From the NCBI GenBank assembly GCA_002413705.1, contig DHXN01000012.1:11006-25092 (forward strand): a stretch of 14,087 nucleotides of DNA, read 5' to 3'. Positions 5,069-11,713 of the stretch are shown here, piece by piece. Source of the stretch: Candidatus Nomurabacteria bacterium UBA5155 (GTDB lineage Bacteria; Patescibacteriota; Minisyncoccia; Phycocordibacterales; UBA9973). The stretch's first letter is position 1; every line of letters begins with the position of its first letter. Under the pieces are notes generated by a model. That model worked only from the letters and a program-made list of their open reading frames with translations, was not told the DNA's origin and ran no database searches. The translations under genes and the position numbers were made by a program.

Positions 5069-6835
5069 ATGAAATATTCATACAACTGGCTACAATCACA
5101 TATTGAAGATCCACTGCCGTCACCGGAAGTGTTGAAAGAGACAATTATTTTTCATGCATTTGAAGTTGAAGAAACTGAAGTTGTTGATGGTGATACTATT
5201 TTTGATATCAAAATATTACCTGACAGAGCGGGGGATTGTTTGAGTCATCACGGTATGGCGCGAGAAATTGCCGGGCTGCTTGATTTGAATTTCAATACTG
5301 TTGAATACACAATGCCGGCTACTTCGACAGAAGTGTCGATTGATGTGCAAACAAAAAATTGTCTTCGGTACTCGGCAGTGCGTGTCGATGGTGTGACTGT
5401 TGGTCCGTCCCCACAGTGGCTGGTGAAAAAACTTGCCGCAGTCGGTCAACGATCGATCAACAATGTTGTCGATGCAACGAATTTTATACTGCTTGATATC
5501 GGTCAGCCGACTCATGTATTTGATGCTGACAAAGTTCATGGTGCTATTGTTGTTCGCAATGCGGTGGCTGATGAAAAAATCACCACGCTGAGCAATGAAG
5601 AAAAAGTGTTGAATGAAACCATGATGGTCATTGCTGACAGTGAGAAAGTGCTGGCGATCGCCGGTGTAAAAGGTGGCAATGCCGCAGAAGTAACCGCAAA
5701 CACGACTTCAATTATGTTGGAAATTGCCAATTTTGATACAGTCAGTGTGCGCAAAACATCGCGCAGTCTCGGTCTGGTCACCGATGCGTCAAAACGTTTT
5801 GAAAATAATCTCGCGCCATTTTTGGTTGCGTCTGCTCAAGCAAAACTAATCGGTCTTGTGCAAATTTTGGCAGGAGGAACAGTCGTGGCAGCAGGTGAAC
5901 ACTATCCAAATCCGCAAACAGAACGAGCATTGTCATTCACACTTGCAGACATACAGCGACAACTCGGCAGCACTATCACTGATGCAAGTATCGTGAAAGT
6001 GCTTGATCGTTATGGCTACAGTTATGAAAAAACTGAAGAATATTACACGCTGGCAGTATCGCTATGGCGTCACGATATCACCGGCGCGCATGACATGGCA
6101 GAAGAAATTGGCCGCGTGATCGGCTACGACACTATTCCCAACGCAGTATTGCCATTTACACCAACCATTGTCGCGAATGAGCAGTATGAAAAAATTCGTG
6201 TCATCAAATTCGCGCTTTCTCAACAAGGATACAGCGAGGTGATGACGTATAGCTTTCGTAAAAAAGGCGAAGTGAATATTTCATACGGTCCAAAAGATAA
6301 AAGTGCATTGCGCAGCAATCTGTCTGATGCACTGAAAGAAAGTTATGACATGAATCGTTTGAATGCACCGTTGCTTGGACTGCAAGACGTGAAAATCTTT
6401 GAAATTGGCACTGTGTTTATGAATGACAAAGAAGAAATGCACGTTGCAACCGCTGATAAAAGTGGTGTGAAGGAATGGACGGTGGAAGAATATTCTGAAG
6501 TAGCAGCAGGCAGTGTTGCCGTAGGCAACACTGCCGCCATCACTCCTTTCAAACCCTGGTCTCTCTACCCATTCATTACTCGCGATATTGCTGTATGGTT
6601 AGACAACTCAGAACAATTACCAGTATTACAAAAAATCATTGCCGACTTTGCAGCAAAAAACTGTACCCGCCCTGCAACACTTTTTGATACATTTACAAAA
6701 GATGGAAAAACAAGCGTGGCATATCATTTAGTATTTCAATCAATGGACAAGACGCTGACAGACGGGGAAGTAGAAACAATGCTTCAACCACTGCTTACTA
6801 CTATTGCCACGCAAGCAGGCATGACAATTCGCTAG
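5069..6835 (+). CDS. pheT: Phenylalanine--tRNA ligase beta subunit, reduced form
   Basis: The partner of PheS, 3 bases after its stop. Order of domains: B1 (residues 1-38, KYSYNWLQSHIEDPLPSPE), rest of B1 (about 40-75, ILPDRAGDCLSHHGMAREIA), B3/B4 editing module (about 97-265, GPSPQWL, INNVVDATNFILLDIGQPTH, SLGLVTDASKRFE), B5 (about 285-365, WRHDITGAHDMAEEIGRVIGYD), a shortened B6/B7 core (about 370-475, SQQGYSEVMTYSF, VKIFEIGTVF), and an FDX-ACB tRNA-binding domain (about 494-588, LYPFITRDIAVWL). The EMAP-II/OB-type tRNA-binding domain normally inserted after residue 38 (about 110 residues) is absent, and B6/B7 is about half the usual length. Total 588 residues against roughly 790 in common bacterial PheT. 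Editing and anticodon-binding parts are kept. Confidence 0.95.
   Translation: MKYSYNWLQSHIEDPLPSPEVLKETIIFHAFEVEETEVVDGDTIFDIKILPDRAGDCLSHHGMAREIAGLLDLNFNTVEYTMPATSTEVSIDVQTKNCLRYSAVRVDGVTVGPSPQWLVKKLAAVGQRSINNVVDATNFILLDIGQPTHVFDADKVHGAIVVRNAVADEKITTLSNEEKVLNETMMVIADSEKVLAIAGVKGGNAAEVTANTTSIMLEIANFDTVSVRKTSRSLGLVTDASKRFENNLAPFLVASAQAKLIGLVQILAGGTVVAAGEHYPNPQTERALSFTLADIQRQLGSTITDASIVKVLDRYGYSYEKTEEYYTLAVSLWRHDITGAHDMAEEIGRVIGYDTIPNAVLPFTPTIVANEQYEKIRVIKFALSQQGYSEVMTYSFRKKGEVNISYGPKDKSALRSNLSDALKESYDMNRLNAPLLGLQDVKIFEIGTVFMNDKEEMHVATADKSGVKEWTVEEYSEVAAGSVAVGNTAAITPFKPWSLYPFITRDIAVWLDNSEQLPVLQKIIADFAAKNCTRPATLFDTFTKDGKTSVAYHLVFQSMDKTLTDGEVETMLQPLLTTIATQAGMTIR
6509..6535 (+). repeat. Perfect 12-base palindrome with 3-base loop inside pheT
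   Basis: GGCAGTGTTGCC, GTA, GGCAACACTGCC. It is in codon phase and encodes the linker GSVAVGNTA between the reduced B6/B7 core and the FDX-ACB domain. No T-tract follows, so it is not a standard terminator. The left arm also occurs exactly at 8659-8670, and ten bases of the right arm occur at 7558-7567. Confidence 0.85.
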
Positions 6836-6846
6836 CACTGAATATT

Positions 6847-6855
6847 TGCTACAAT
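6847..6855 (+). promoter_or_regulatory. Extended -10 promoter (leaderless) before the Fn3/WxL-like gene
   Basis: TGCTACAAT combines a TG extension with TACAAT (6850-6855), five of six consensus bases, and ends 6 bases before the ATG at 6862. No Shine-Dalgarno site and no convincing -35. It lies in the 26-base gap after pheT, which has no terminator, so read-through from the pheT operon is also possible. Confidence 0.55.
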
Positions 6856-6861
6856 GTACTC

Positions 6862-7848
6862 ATGAAAAAAGTCGTTACGACGCTACTACTACTCGTCTAT
6901 CTTTGCGGCACGTATGCAATGGCGGCTGACCTGACCAGTACTGATTTTATCGTACGCGATCCAAGCATTGGCACTGGCGGTGGATATCAAGCGAGTGGCA
7001 GTTTCAAGATGTACTCCGCGGGCAATCTCAACGTGTCCGGCAACCTTGGCACATCACCGAGCTATATCGGTCGCGGAGGTTTCCTACAATATCCTGAAGT
7101 GCAAGGCGCCGTGCTTTCCGCTACTTCTACCGGTTCTAACATCAACCTTACTTGGACTGCCAGTACTGCCGAGGGCGGTTACAATGTTTCCGGCTATAAG
7201 ATCGGCATCGCTACTACCAGCGGCGGTCCTTATACTTTCACTTCAACCGGCAACGTATTGACGTACTCATATACCAACCAGTCGGCAGGGGATTATTTTT
7301 TCATACTGCAAACGCTTGATACATTCGGCAACATCATTGCAACTTCCAACGAGGCGACTGTCACCGTCCAGGAATCCGTGTCGTTTTCACTATCTGCAAA
7401 TACTATATCATTCGGATCGCTTACTGCCAGTGGCGCGCGCTATGCCACTACCGCTGATGGTACCAATACGCCTACTGTTGCCCACAATATTGTCGGGGCA
7501 AGCAATGCGCTCAACGGATACACTGTCACCTATGAAGGACCAACGCTGACGTTCAGCGGCAACACTGTCAATCCTGCCACCATTACCGGTTCTTCTGCAG
7601 GTACTTCTGGTACCAATCAGTTTGCAATTTCGTTTCTAAGCAGTGGGTCGGCTACCGTACCAACAAGCTATGATCAGAGTCAGCAGAATTGGAATTTTGC
7701 CGCAAATACTACTACCACTATTGCAAGCATCAGCGGCTTCAGTCTGCCAAGTACCATCGATGCCTACTACATTGCCAATGCCGCCTCCATGGCGATTGCC
7801 GGTACGTACACTACTACTTTGACGTACGCTCTTACTGCCAATTATTAG
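6862..7848 (+). CDS. Secreted protein with Fn3 domain and C-terminal WxL-like beta-sandwich
   Basis: A 328-residue exported protein. Residues 1-21 are a signal peptide (MKKVVTTLLLLVYLCGTYAM, cut near AMA/AD). Residues 23-80 form a Gly/Ser-rich leader domain (STDFIVRDPSIGTGGGYQ, then YIGRGGFLQYP) that I associate with CPR surface proteins. Residues 82-170 look like a fibronectin type III domain (SNINLTWTAS, YNVSGYKIG, GDYFFILQTLDTFGN). Residues 172-328 are a beta-rich domain related to the C-terminus of the next protein: FSLSANTISFGSL near its start and GTYTTTLTYALTANY at the end. That ending and the internal hydrophobic spacing resemble WxL-type cell-wall-binding domains. There is no transmembrane anchor, so it is presumably held non-covalently at the wall or S-layer. 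Function unknown. Confidence 0.75.
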   Translation: MKKVVTTLLLLVYLCGTYAMAADLTSTDFIVRDPSIGTGGGYQASGSFKMYSAGNLNVSGNLGTSPSYIGRGGFLQYPEVQGAVLSATSTGSNINLTWTASTAEGGYNVSGYKIGIATTSGGPYTFTSTGNVLTYSYTNQSAGDYFFILQTLDTFGNIIATSNEATVTVQESVSFSLSANTISFGSLTASGARYATTADGTNTPTVAHNIVGASNALNGYTVTYEGPTLTFSGNTVNPATITGSSAGTSGTNQFAISFLSSGSATVPTSYDQSQQNWNFAANTTTTIASISGFSLPSTIDAYYIANAASMAIAGTYTTTLTYALTANY

Positions 7849-7857
7849 CTTGTGCCA

Positions 7858-7866
7858 TGGTATAAT
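7858..7866 (+). promoter_or_regulatory. Extended -10 promoter (leaderless) for the surface-protein operon
   Basis: TGGTATAAT combines a TG extension and a consensus TATAAT (7861-7866), 9 bases before the ATG at 7876. It probably drives the overlapping gene set 7876-12737. It overlaps the alternative upstream GTG start at 7852, which argues against that start. Confidence 0.65.
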
Positions 7867-7875
7867 TTTGATGTT

Positions 7876-8934
7876 ATGCCCAAGAACGTTATCACTCTCG
7901 TGCTCGCCGCGGCACTTTTTGTTGCTCTTCTGCCAGGTACCATACGTACCGTGCATGCTGCAACTCTTTCACGACTGTCCGATACCATGTCGAATCAGTC
8001 AGCCAGTGCCGCCTCAAGTCACGTCTTGAAATTTACCGTCTCGACTGGCATCAATGCGGCAGGGCAAACCATCGTCCTTACTTTTCCTTCTGACTTTAAC
8101 TTCACTTCAAAAAATATTTCAACCGTTTCGTTTACCCACGGTGCTTCAACCGGAACGGAAAATACCGAAACATTGTCCGCTTCTCCGTCTGTTACGGCAT
8201 GGGGTGCCGCCTTTTCATCCACCAACAATCTGGTGCTGACATTGACCGCGCCTACTGGTGGTGTGGGAGCAGCAGTGCTTGCTCCGCATGACAAGGTCAT
8301 CATTACGTACAATGCCACCCACTCGTTTAACCCGTCAGTCTCGGGCAGTTACGTCATTGCCATCAATGCCAACAGTGACACAGGCAATATCACTGTTCCT
8401 ATCATAGATAACAACCAGGTAGCGGTCAGTGCCGACATAGACCAGACACTTTCTTTTTCGGTATCAAACAGTTCTATCGGTTTCGGTATTCTCGATCCTG
8501 CTGCCAATCACTTCGCTACCGCTGACACTACCGGAGCAGCGATAGAACCAACCGCAGCTCACACGATATCCATCAGTACCAATGCCGCGAGCGGATACAG
8601 CGTAGCCCTGTCAGGTGATACCCTTACATCCGGTATAAATACTATTACGGCCATTCCCGGCAGTGTTGCCCAGCCGCTGACACCGGGCACTGAGCAGTTC
8701 GGTATCAGAGCGGCAGTTGCCAGCGGTACCGGCACAGTGTCGGCACCGTTCAACGGTTCGGCCGGCAGTTATGGCTTTGGATCATCCTCACTCAATTCAC
8801 AGCCATTTTGTAATGCTAGTGGCAGTCCTGCCACGGCAGTATACAATGTTAACTATGCAGCCAATATTACCAGTGCCACAGAAACAGGAAGTTATATCAC
8901 CACACTCACGTATGTCGCCACGTCCAATTTTTAA
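7876..8934 (+). CDS. Secreted WxL-like surface protein
   Basis: A 352-residue exported protein starting MPKNVITLVLAAALFVALLP, with a signal peptide ending near residue 28 (TVHA/AT). Residues 30-185 form a beta-rich Ig-like region (LKFTVSTGINAAGQTIVLTF, DKVIITYNATHSF, GSYVIAINANS). Residues 188-352 are a WxL-like domain homologous by eye to the C-terminus of the protein before it: LSFSVSNSSIGFGIL against FSLSANTISFGSL, TNAASGYSVALSG, PGTEQFGI, and the ending GSYITTLTYVATSNF. An in-frame GTG at 7852 would add 8 residues, but it falls within the promoter, so I prefer the ATG at 7876. The 3' end overlaps the DUF916-like gene by 23 bases, tying the two together as in WxL loci of Firmicutes. Confidence 0.75.
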   Translation: MPKNVITLVLAAALFVALLPGTIRTVHAATLSRLSDTMSNQSASAASSHVLKFTVSTGINAAGQTIVLTFPSDFNFTSKNISTVSFTHGASTGTENTETLSASPSVTAWGAAFSSTNNLVLTLTAPTGGVGAAVLAPHDKVIITYNATHSFNPSVSGSYVIAINANSDTGNITVPIIDNNQVAVSADIDQTLSFSVSNSSIGFGILDPAANHFATADTTGAAIEPTAAHTISISTNAASGYSVALSGDTLTSGINTITAIPGSVAQPLTPGTEQFGIRAAVASGTGTVSAPFNGSAGSYGFGSSSLNSQPFCNASGSPATAVYNVNYAANITSATETGSYITTLTYVATSNF

Positions 8935-9904
8935 GATTTTTTATAGCGTACTTTTTCTCACTCTGCTTTTTGGAAGCGTATTGCATGCACATGCTTTGAC
9001 AGTTTCACCTGCTCGCATTGAAGTATCGGGTGATCCGGGTACTACTGTACGCGGCACGTTTACTCTGACCAATGAGCAATTGAATACCGAAACCTTTTAC
9101 GCTTCGTATGAGAATTTCAGCGCTCAGGGAGAAAGCGGCACGCCATCATTTAGCAATGAGAAGACTGACCTTGATACCTGGATCAAAGTCAGTCCTGAAC
9201 AGGTGACACTGGAAGCAGGGAAGACTGTTACTGTTCCGTATAGTATTGCCATTCCGGTCACTGCCGAATCGGGCGGATATTTTGCTGCTATTTTTTGGAG
9301 CAATACGCCACCAAACGTTTCTGGCACGCAAGTTTCGATTGGTGCAAAAATAGGATTGCTGGTACTGCTGCGCGTCAACGGCACCATTGCCGAAGCAGGA
9401 GGTATCACGCAGTTTGATAGAAACGGTCATAGCTTTTTCTATACCTCATTGCCCGTTATCATGCGATACAAGTTTCGCAATGACGGCGCTGATCGAGTAG
9501 AACCGATCGGTACTGTCACTATTCGTGATACTGTATTTCTCAAGAGTGCCACGCTCAATGCCAATGCTTCGCAAGGAAACATTCTACCCGGCAGCGTTCG
9601 CCAGTTTTCAATCCCATGGCAGATTGTCGGTAGTGATGCTGCCTCGCAAGGATTTTTTCAGAATGTGAAATACCAATGGCAGAATTTTGCCATTGGTCTG
9701 TACAGTGCACATCTCAACGTGGCATACGGTACCGAGGGTACTCACGCTACAAAGACAGTATGGTTTTTCGTACTGCCATGGCAGCTGACACTGTGCATGC
9801 TAGCTGTTCTTTTGGCAGCGTATTGGGCAGGAAGAATACTGATTGGCCGATACAATCGCTATATTATTCGCAATGCGCAATCCGTTCGCAATGACCAATC
9901 ATAA
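8912..9904 (+). CDS. DUF916-like (WxL-interacting) membrane protein
   Basis: A 330-residue protein with a signal peptide (1-28, HAHA/LT), an extracellular part of two beta domains, and a C-terminal transmembrane helix (about 285-308) followed by a basic tail (GRYNRYIIRNAQSVR). The start of the mature protein, LTVSPARIEVSGDPGTTV, then FTLTNEQ, WIKVSPEQVTLEAGKTV, and ESGGYFAAIFWS, matches DUF916-type proteins (WxLIP peptidoglycan-binding domain), which in Firmicutes partner with WxL-domain proteins. A middle domain at about 175-280 (VIMRYKFRNDGADRVEPIG) corresponds to the second Ig-like domain. The frame is open further upstream to 8717, but only the ATG at 8912 begins with a proper signal peptide. 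It overlaps the preceding gene by 23 bases and the next by 14. Confidence 0.8.
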   Translation: MSPRPIFKIFYSVLFLTLLFGSVLHAHALTVSPARIEVSGDPGTTVRGTFTLTNEQLNTETFYASYENFSAQGESGTPSFSNEKTDLDTWIKVSPEQVTLEAGKTVTVPYSIAIPVTAESGGYFAAIFWSNTPPNVSGTQVSIGAKIGLLVLLRVNGTIAEAGGITQFDRNGHSFFYTSLPVIMRYKFRNDGADRVEPIGTVTIRDTVFLKSATLNANASQGNILPGSVRQFSIPWQIVGSDAASQGFFQNVKYQWQNFAIGLYSAHLNVAYGTEGTHATKTVWFFVLPWQLTLCMLAVLLAAYWAGRILIGRYNRYIIRNAQSVRNDQS

Positions 9905-10829
9905 GCCAGCCGTTTATATTATTCTTGGAGCATTGGCATGTGCATTCATGGTGCGAACGATAGTGAACGCTACTATCCACGTCACCAGTTCCAGTAACGT
10001 GTTCATTACTGCTCAAGTAGGCGGCACGACAGGCGGAGGCGGAGGCGGAGGTGGTGGCGGCGGAGGAGGTAGTTCTGGTGGCGGTACCGGCACCACCGGC
10101 ATGCCAACAACTGTCAACTTTTCCGGCATGGGCTATCCTTCCTCGAAGGTAGTGATATTGCAGGATGGCGCGCAGGTCATCACTACCACTGCCGATCCGC
10201 AAGCCAACTTCTCGGCATCGTTGAGTGGATTGGCCCAAGGCTCGTACACGTTTTCCATATACACCACCGATACCAACGGATTGCACTCAGTTAGCTTTTC
10301 GTTTCCTGTCTATGTGACGACTGGATCAACAGTCAACATTGGAGGCATTATCCTCGCGCCGACTATTGATGTCGACAAGAGCGAGGTTAAACAGGGAGAA
10401 AACGAGGCTATTTTCGGATTTGCCGTGCCGAATAGTCAGGTCAATATTGCTGTGCACTCGACCGTCGCTCATTTGGTAAACACTACTGCAACTTCTACCG
10501 GCGCCTACTTGTACAACTTTGATACCACGCCGCTTGAATACGGCGATCACAATGCGCAGTCGCATGCCATACTGAAGGATCAGGTCAGTGCCGATACCAA
10601 CCCTGTGGCATTCGTCGTCGGCAACGAAGACATCAACAAGTCGGCCACTACCTGCGGATCGCTGATTGGTGACATCAACTGCGATGATAAGGTCAACCTC
10701 GTAGACTTTTCCATCATGGCGTACTGGTACAAGTTGGGTACCACTCCTCCTGCCGATGTTGATCTGAACAATGATGGTAAGATTACCTTGATCGACTTCA
10801 GTATATTGGCGTATCATTGGACCGGATAA
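9891..10829 (+). CDS. Exported protein with polyglycine linker and C-terminal type I dockerin
   Basis: A 312-residue protein. Residues 7-26 are hydrophobic (signal peptide, possible cut at VNA/TI, or N-terminal anchor). Next come a 13-Gly tract (48-60), two beta-sandwich Ig-like domains (about 71-145 and 155-245; KVVILQDGAQVITTTADPQA, PNSQVNIAV), and a dockerin at 256-312. Both dockerin calcium loops are complete: D261, N263, D265, D272 and D291, N293, D295, D302 (pattern DxNxDx6D), each followed by an F-S-I helix (VDFSIMAYW and IDFSILAYHW). Dockerins bind cohesin domains, and the next two genes encode cohesin-like domains. Cys255 and Cys264 could form a disulfide. I chose the ATG at 9891 (14-base overlap with the DUF916-like gene); an ATG at 9873 would add 6 residues. 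Confidence 0.85.
   Translation: MTNHKPAVYIILGALACAFMVRTIVNATIHVTSSSNVFITAQVGGTTGGGGGGGGGGGGGSSGGGTGTTGMPTTVNFSGMGYPSSKVVILQDGAQVITTTADPQANFSASLSGLAQGSYTFSIYTTDTNGLHSVSFSFPVYVTTGSTVNIGGIILAPTIDVDKSEVKQGENEAIFGFAVPNSQVNIAVHSTVAHLVNTTATSTGAYLYNFDTTPLEYGDHNAQSHAILKDQVSADTNPVAFVVGNEDINKSATTCGSLIGDINCDDKVNLVDFSIMAYWYKLGTTPPADVDLNNDGKITLIDFSILAYHWTG
10032..10070 (+). repeat. GGN trinucleotide tract encoding 13 glycines
   Basis: Thirteen consecutive Gly codons, mixed GGC, GGA and GGT, forming the flexible linker between the N-terminal hydrophobic segment and the beta domains of the dockerin protein. Additional Gly/Ser/Thr codons follow up to about 10100. Confidence 0.9.
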
Positions 10830-10831
10830 TT

Positions 10832-11713
10832 ATGAAAAAATTTTTATTATTTACATTACTACTTTCTTTTTTCTTGCTTGTAAAAAATGCGGAAGCTTCG
10901 ACGGTCACGATCAGTCACGCACCTACTACTGTCGCGCAACAACAACAATTTTATATTGATGTTGCGCTCGACACTGCCGGCACGTCCATCAACGGCATAC
11001 AAGGAGCAGTGACGTTTTCATCCGACACGCTGTCATTCGTTCGCGCCGAAACAGGCACGTCGAACGTAACGCTATGGATTGATCAGCCGACAGTGCATGG
11101 CAACACCATTTCTTTTTCGGGAATTATTCCTGGCGGTTTCGACGGACTGGTTGATCCGTTTGATCAAACTCACAAGCAGCCCGGCGAAATTGCGCGATTG
11201 GTCTTTGTTGGCAAGATGCCAGGAAACGCAACAATAGCAACGTCAAATGTCATCGTGTCAGACAATGACGGCAATGGCACATTGGAACATGTTGCCGATA
11301 ATACCACATCGGTTGTCGTGTCGAATGACATTGCACCATCGATCTACAGTACTCCTGATATTGTACCGCCGACTATCACTGCGTCGATAGTGCAGGATGC
11401 CGACCTCTTTGATGGAAAGTATGCATTGCTCTTTACTGCTATCGACAAGGAATCAGGCATCGATCATGTCGAGTTGAAAGAAGGAAACGATCAATGGAAA
11501 ACAATTCAGAGTCCGTACATGCTGCGTGATCAATCAAGAGATAGTATACTTTCATTGCGTGCATACGATGTTGCGGGAAATATTGCGACGATAACCATCG
11601 CGCCAAAATCTTCCGCGCCGTCACCAACTGCAATCATCATATTGATCATTGCCGCGCTTGCCATTCTTTATGTCATGTATAAAAAAATCATTCGTCGAAC
11701 GTACGCGCACTAG
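10832..11713 (+). CDS. Membrane-anchored cohesin-like domain protein (first)
   Basis: A 293-residue protein starting two bases after the dockerin gene. Residues 1-23 are a signal peptide (MKKFLLFTLLLSFFLLVKNA, cut near AEA/ST). Residues 24-165 resemble a cohesin domain: VTISHAPTTVAQQQQFYIDV, SINGIQGAVTFSSDTLSFV, VHGNTISFSGIIPGGFDG, GEIARLVFVGKMPGNATI. The order and spacing match the nine-strand jelly-roll of cohesins. Residues 180-257 are an Ig-like domain (YALLFTAIDKESGIDHVEL, LRAYDVAGNIATITI). A transmembrane helix (about 266-283) and a basic tail (KKIIRR) anchor it with the cohesin outside. An in-frame TTG at 10817 is less likely because it lies within the dockerin gene and weakens the signal peptide. 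Its last 44 bases overlap the second cohesin gene. Confidence 0.8.
   Translation: MKKFLLFTLLLSFFLLVKNAEASTVTISHAPTTVAQQQQFYIDVALDTAGTSINGIQGAVTFSSDTLSFVRAETGTSNVTLWIDQPTVHGNTISFSGIIPGGFDGLVDPFDQTHKQPGEIARLVFVGKMPGNATIATSNVIVSDNDGNGTLEHVADNTTSVVVSNDIAPSIYSTPDIVPPTITASIVQDADLFDGKYALLFTAIDKESGIDHVELKEGNDQWKTIQSPYMLRDQSRDSILSLRAYDVAGNIATITIAPKSSAPSPTAIIILIIAALAILYVMYKKIIRRTYAH

Noticed and set aside
8717..8911. Upstream extension of the DUF916-like protein
   Set aside because: It overlaps the WxL-like gene, is rich in His, Pro and Arg, and has no signal peptide. The protein proper starts at 8912.
9864..10817. Two minus-strand frames of 140 and 163 residues under the dockerin gene
   Set aside because: They lie antisense to a well-supported gene, lack recognisable domains, and arise from its codon bias.
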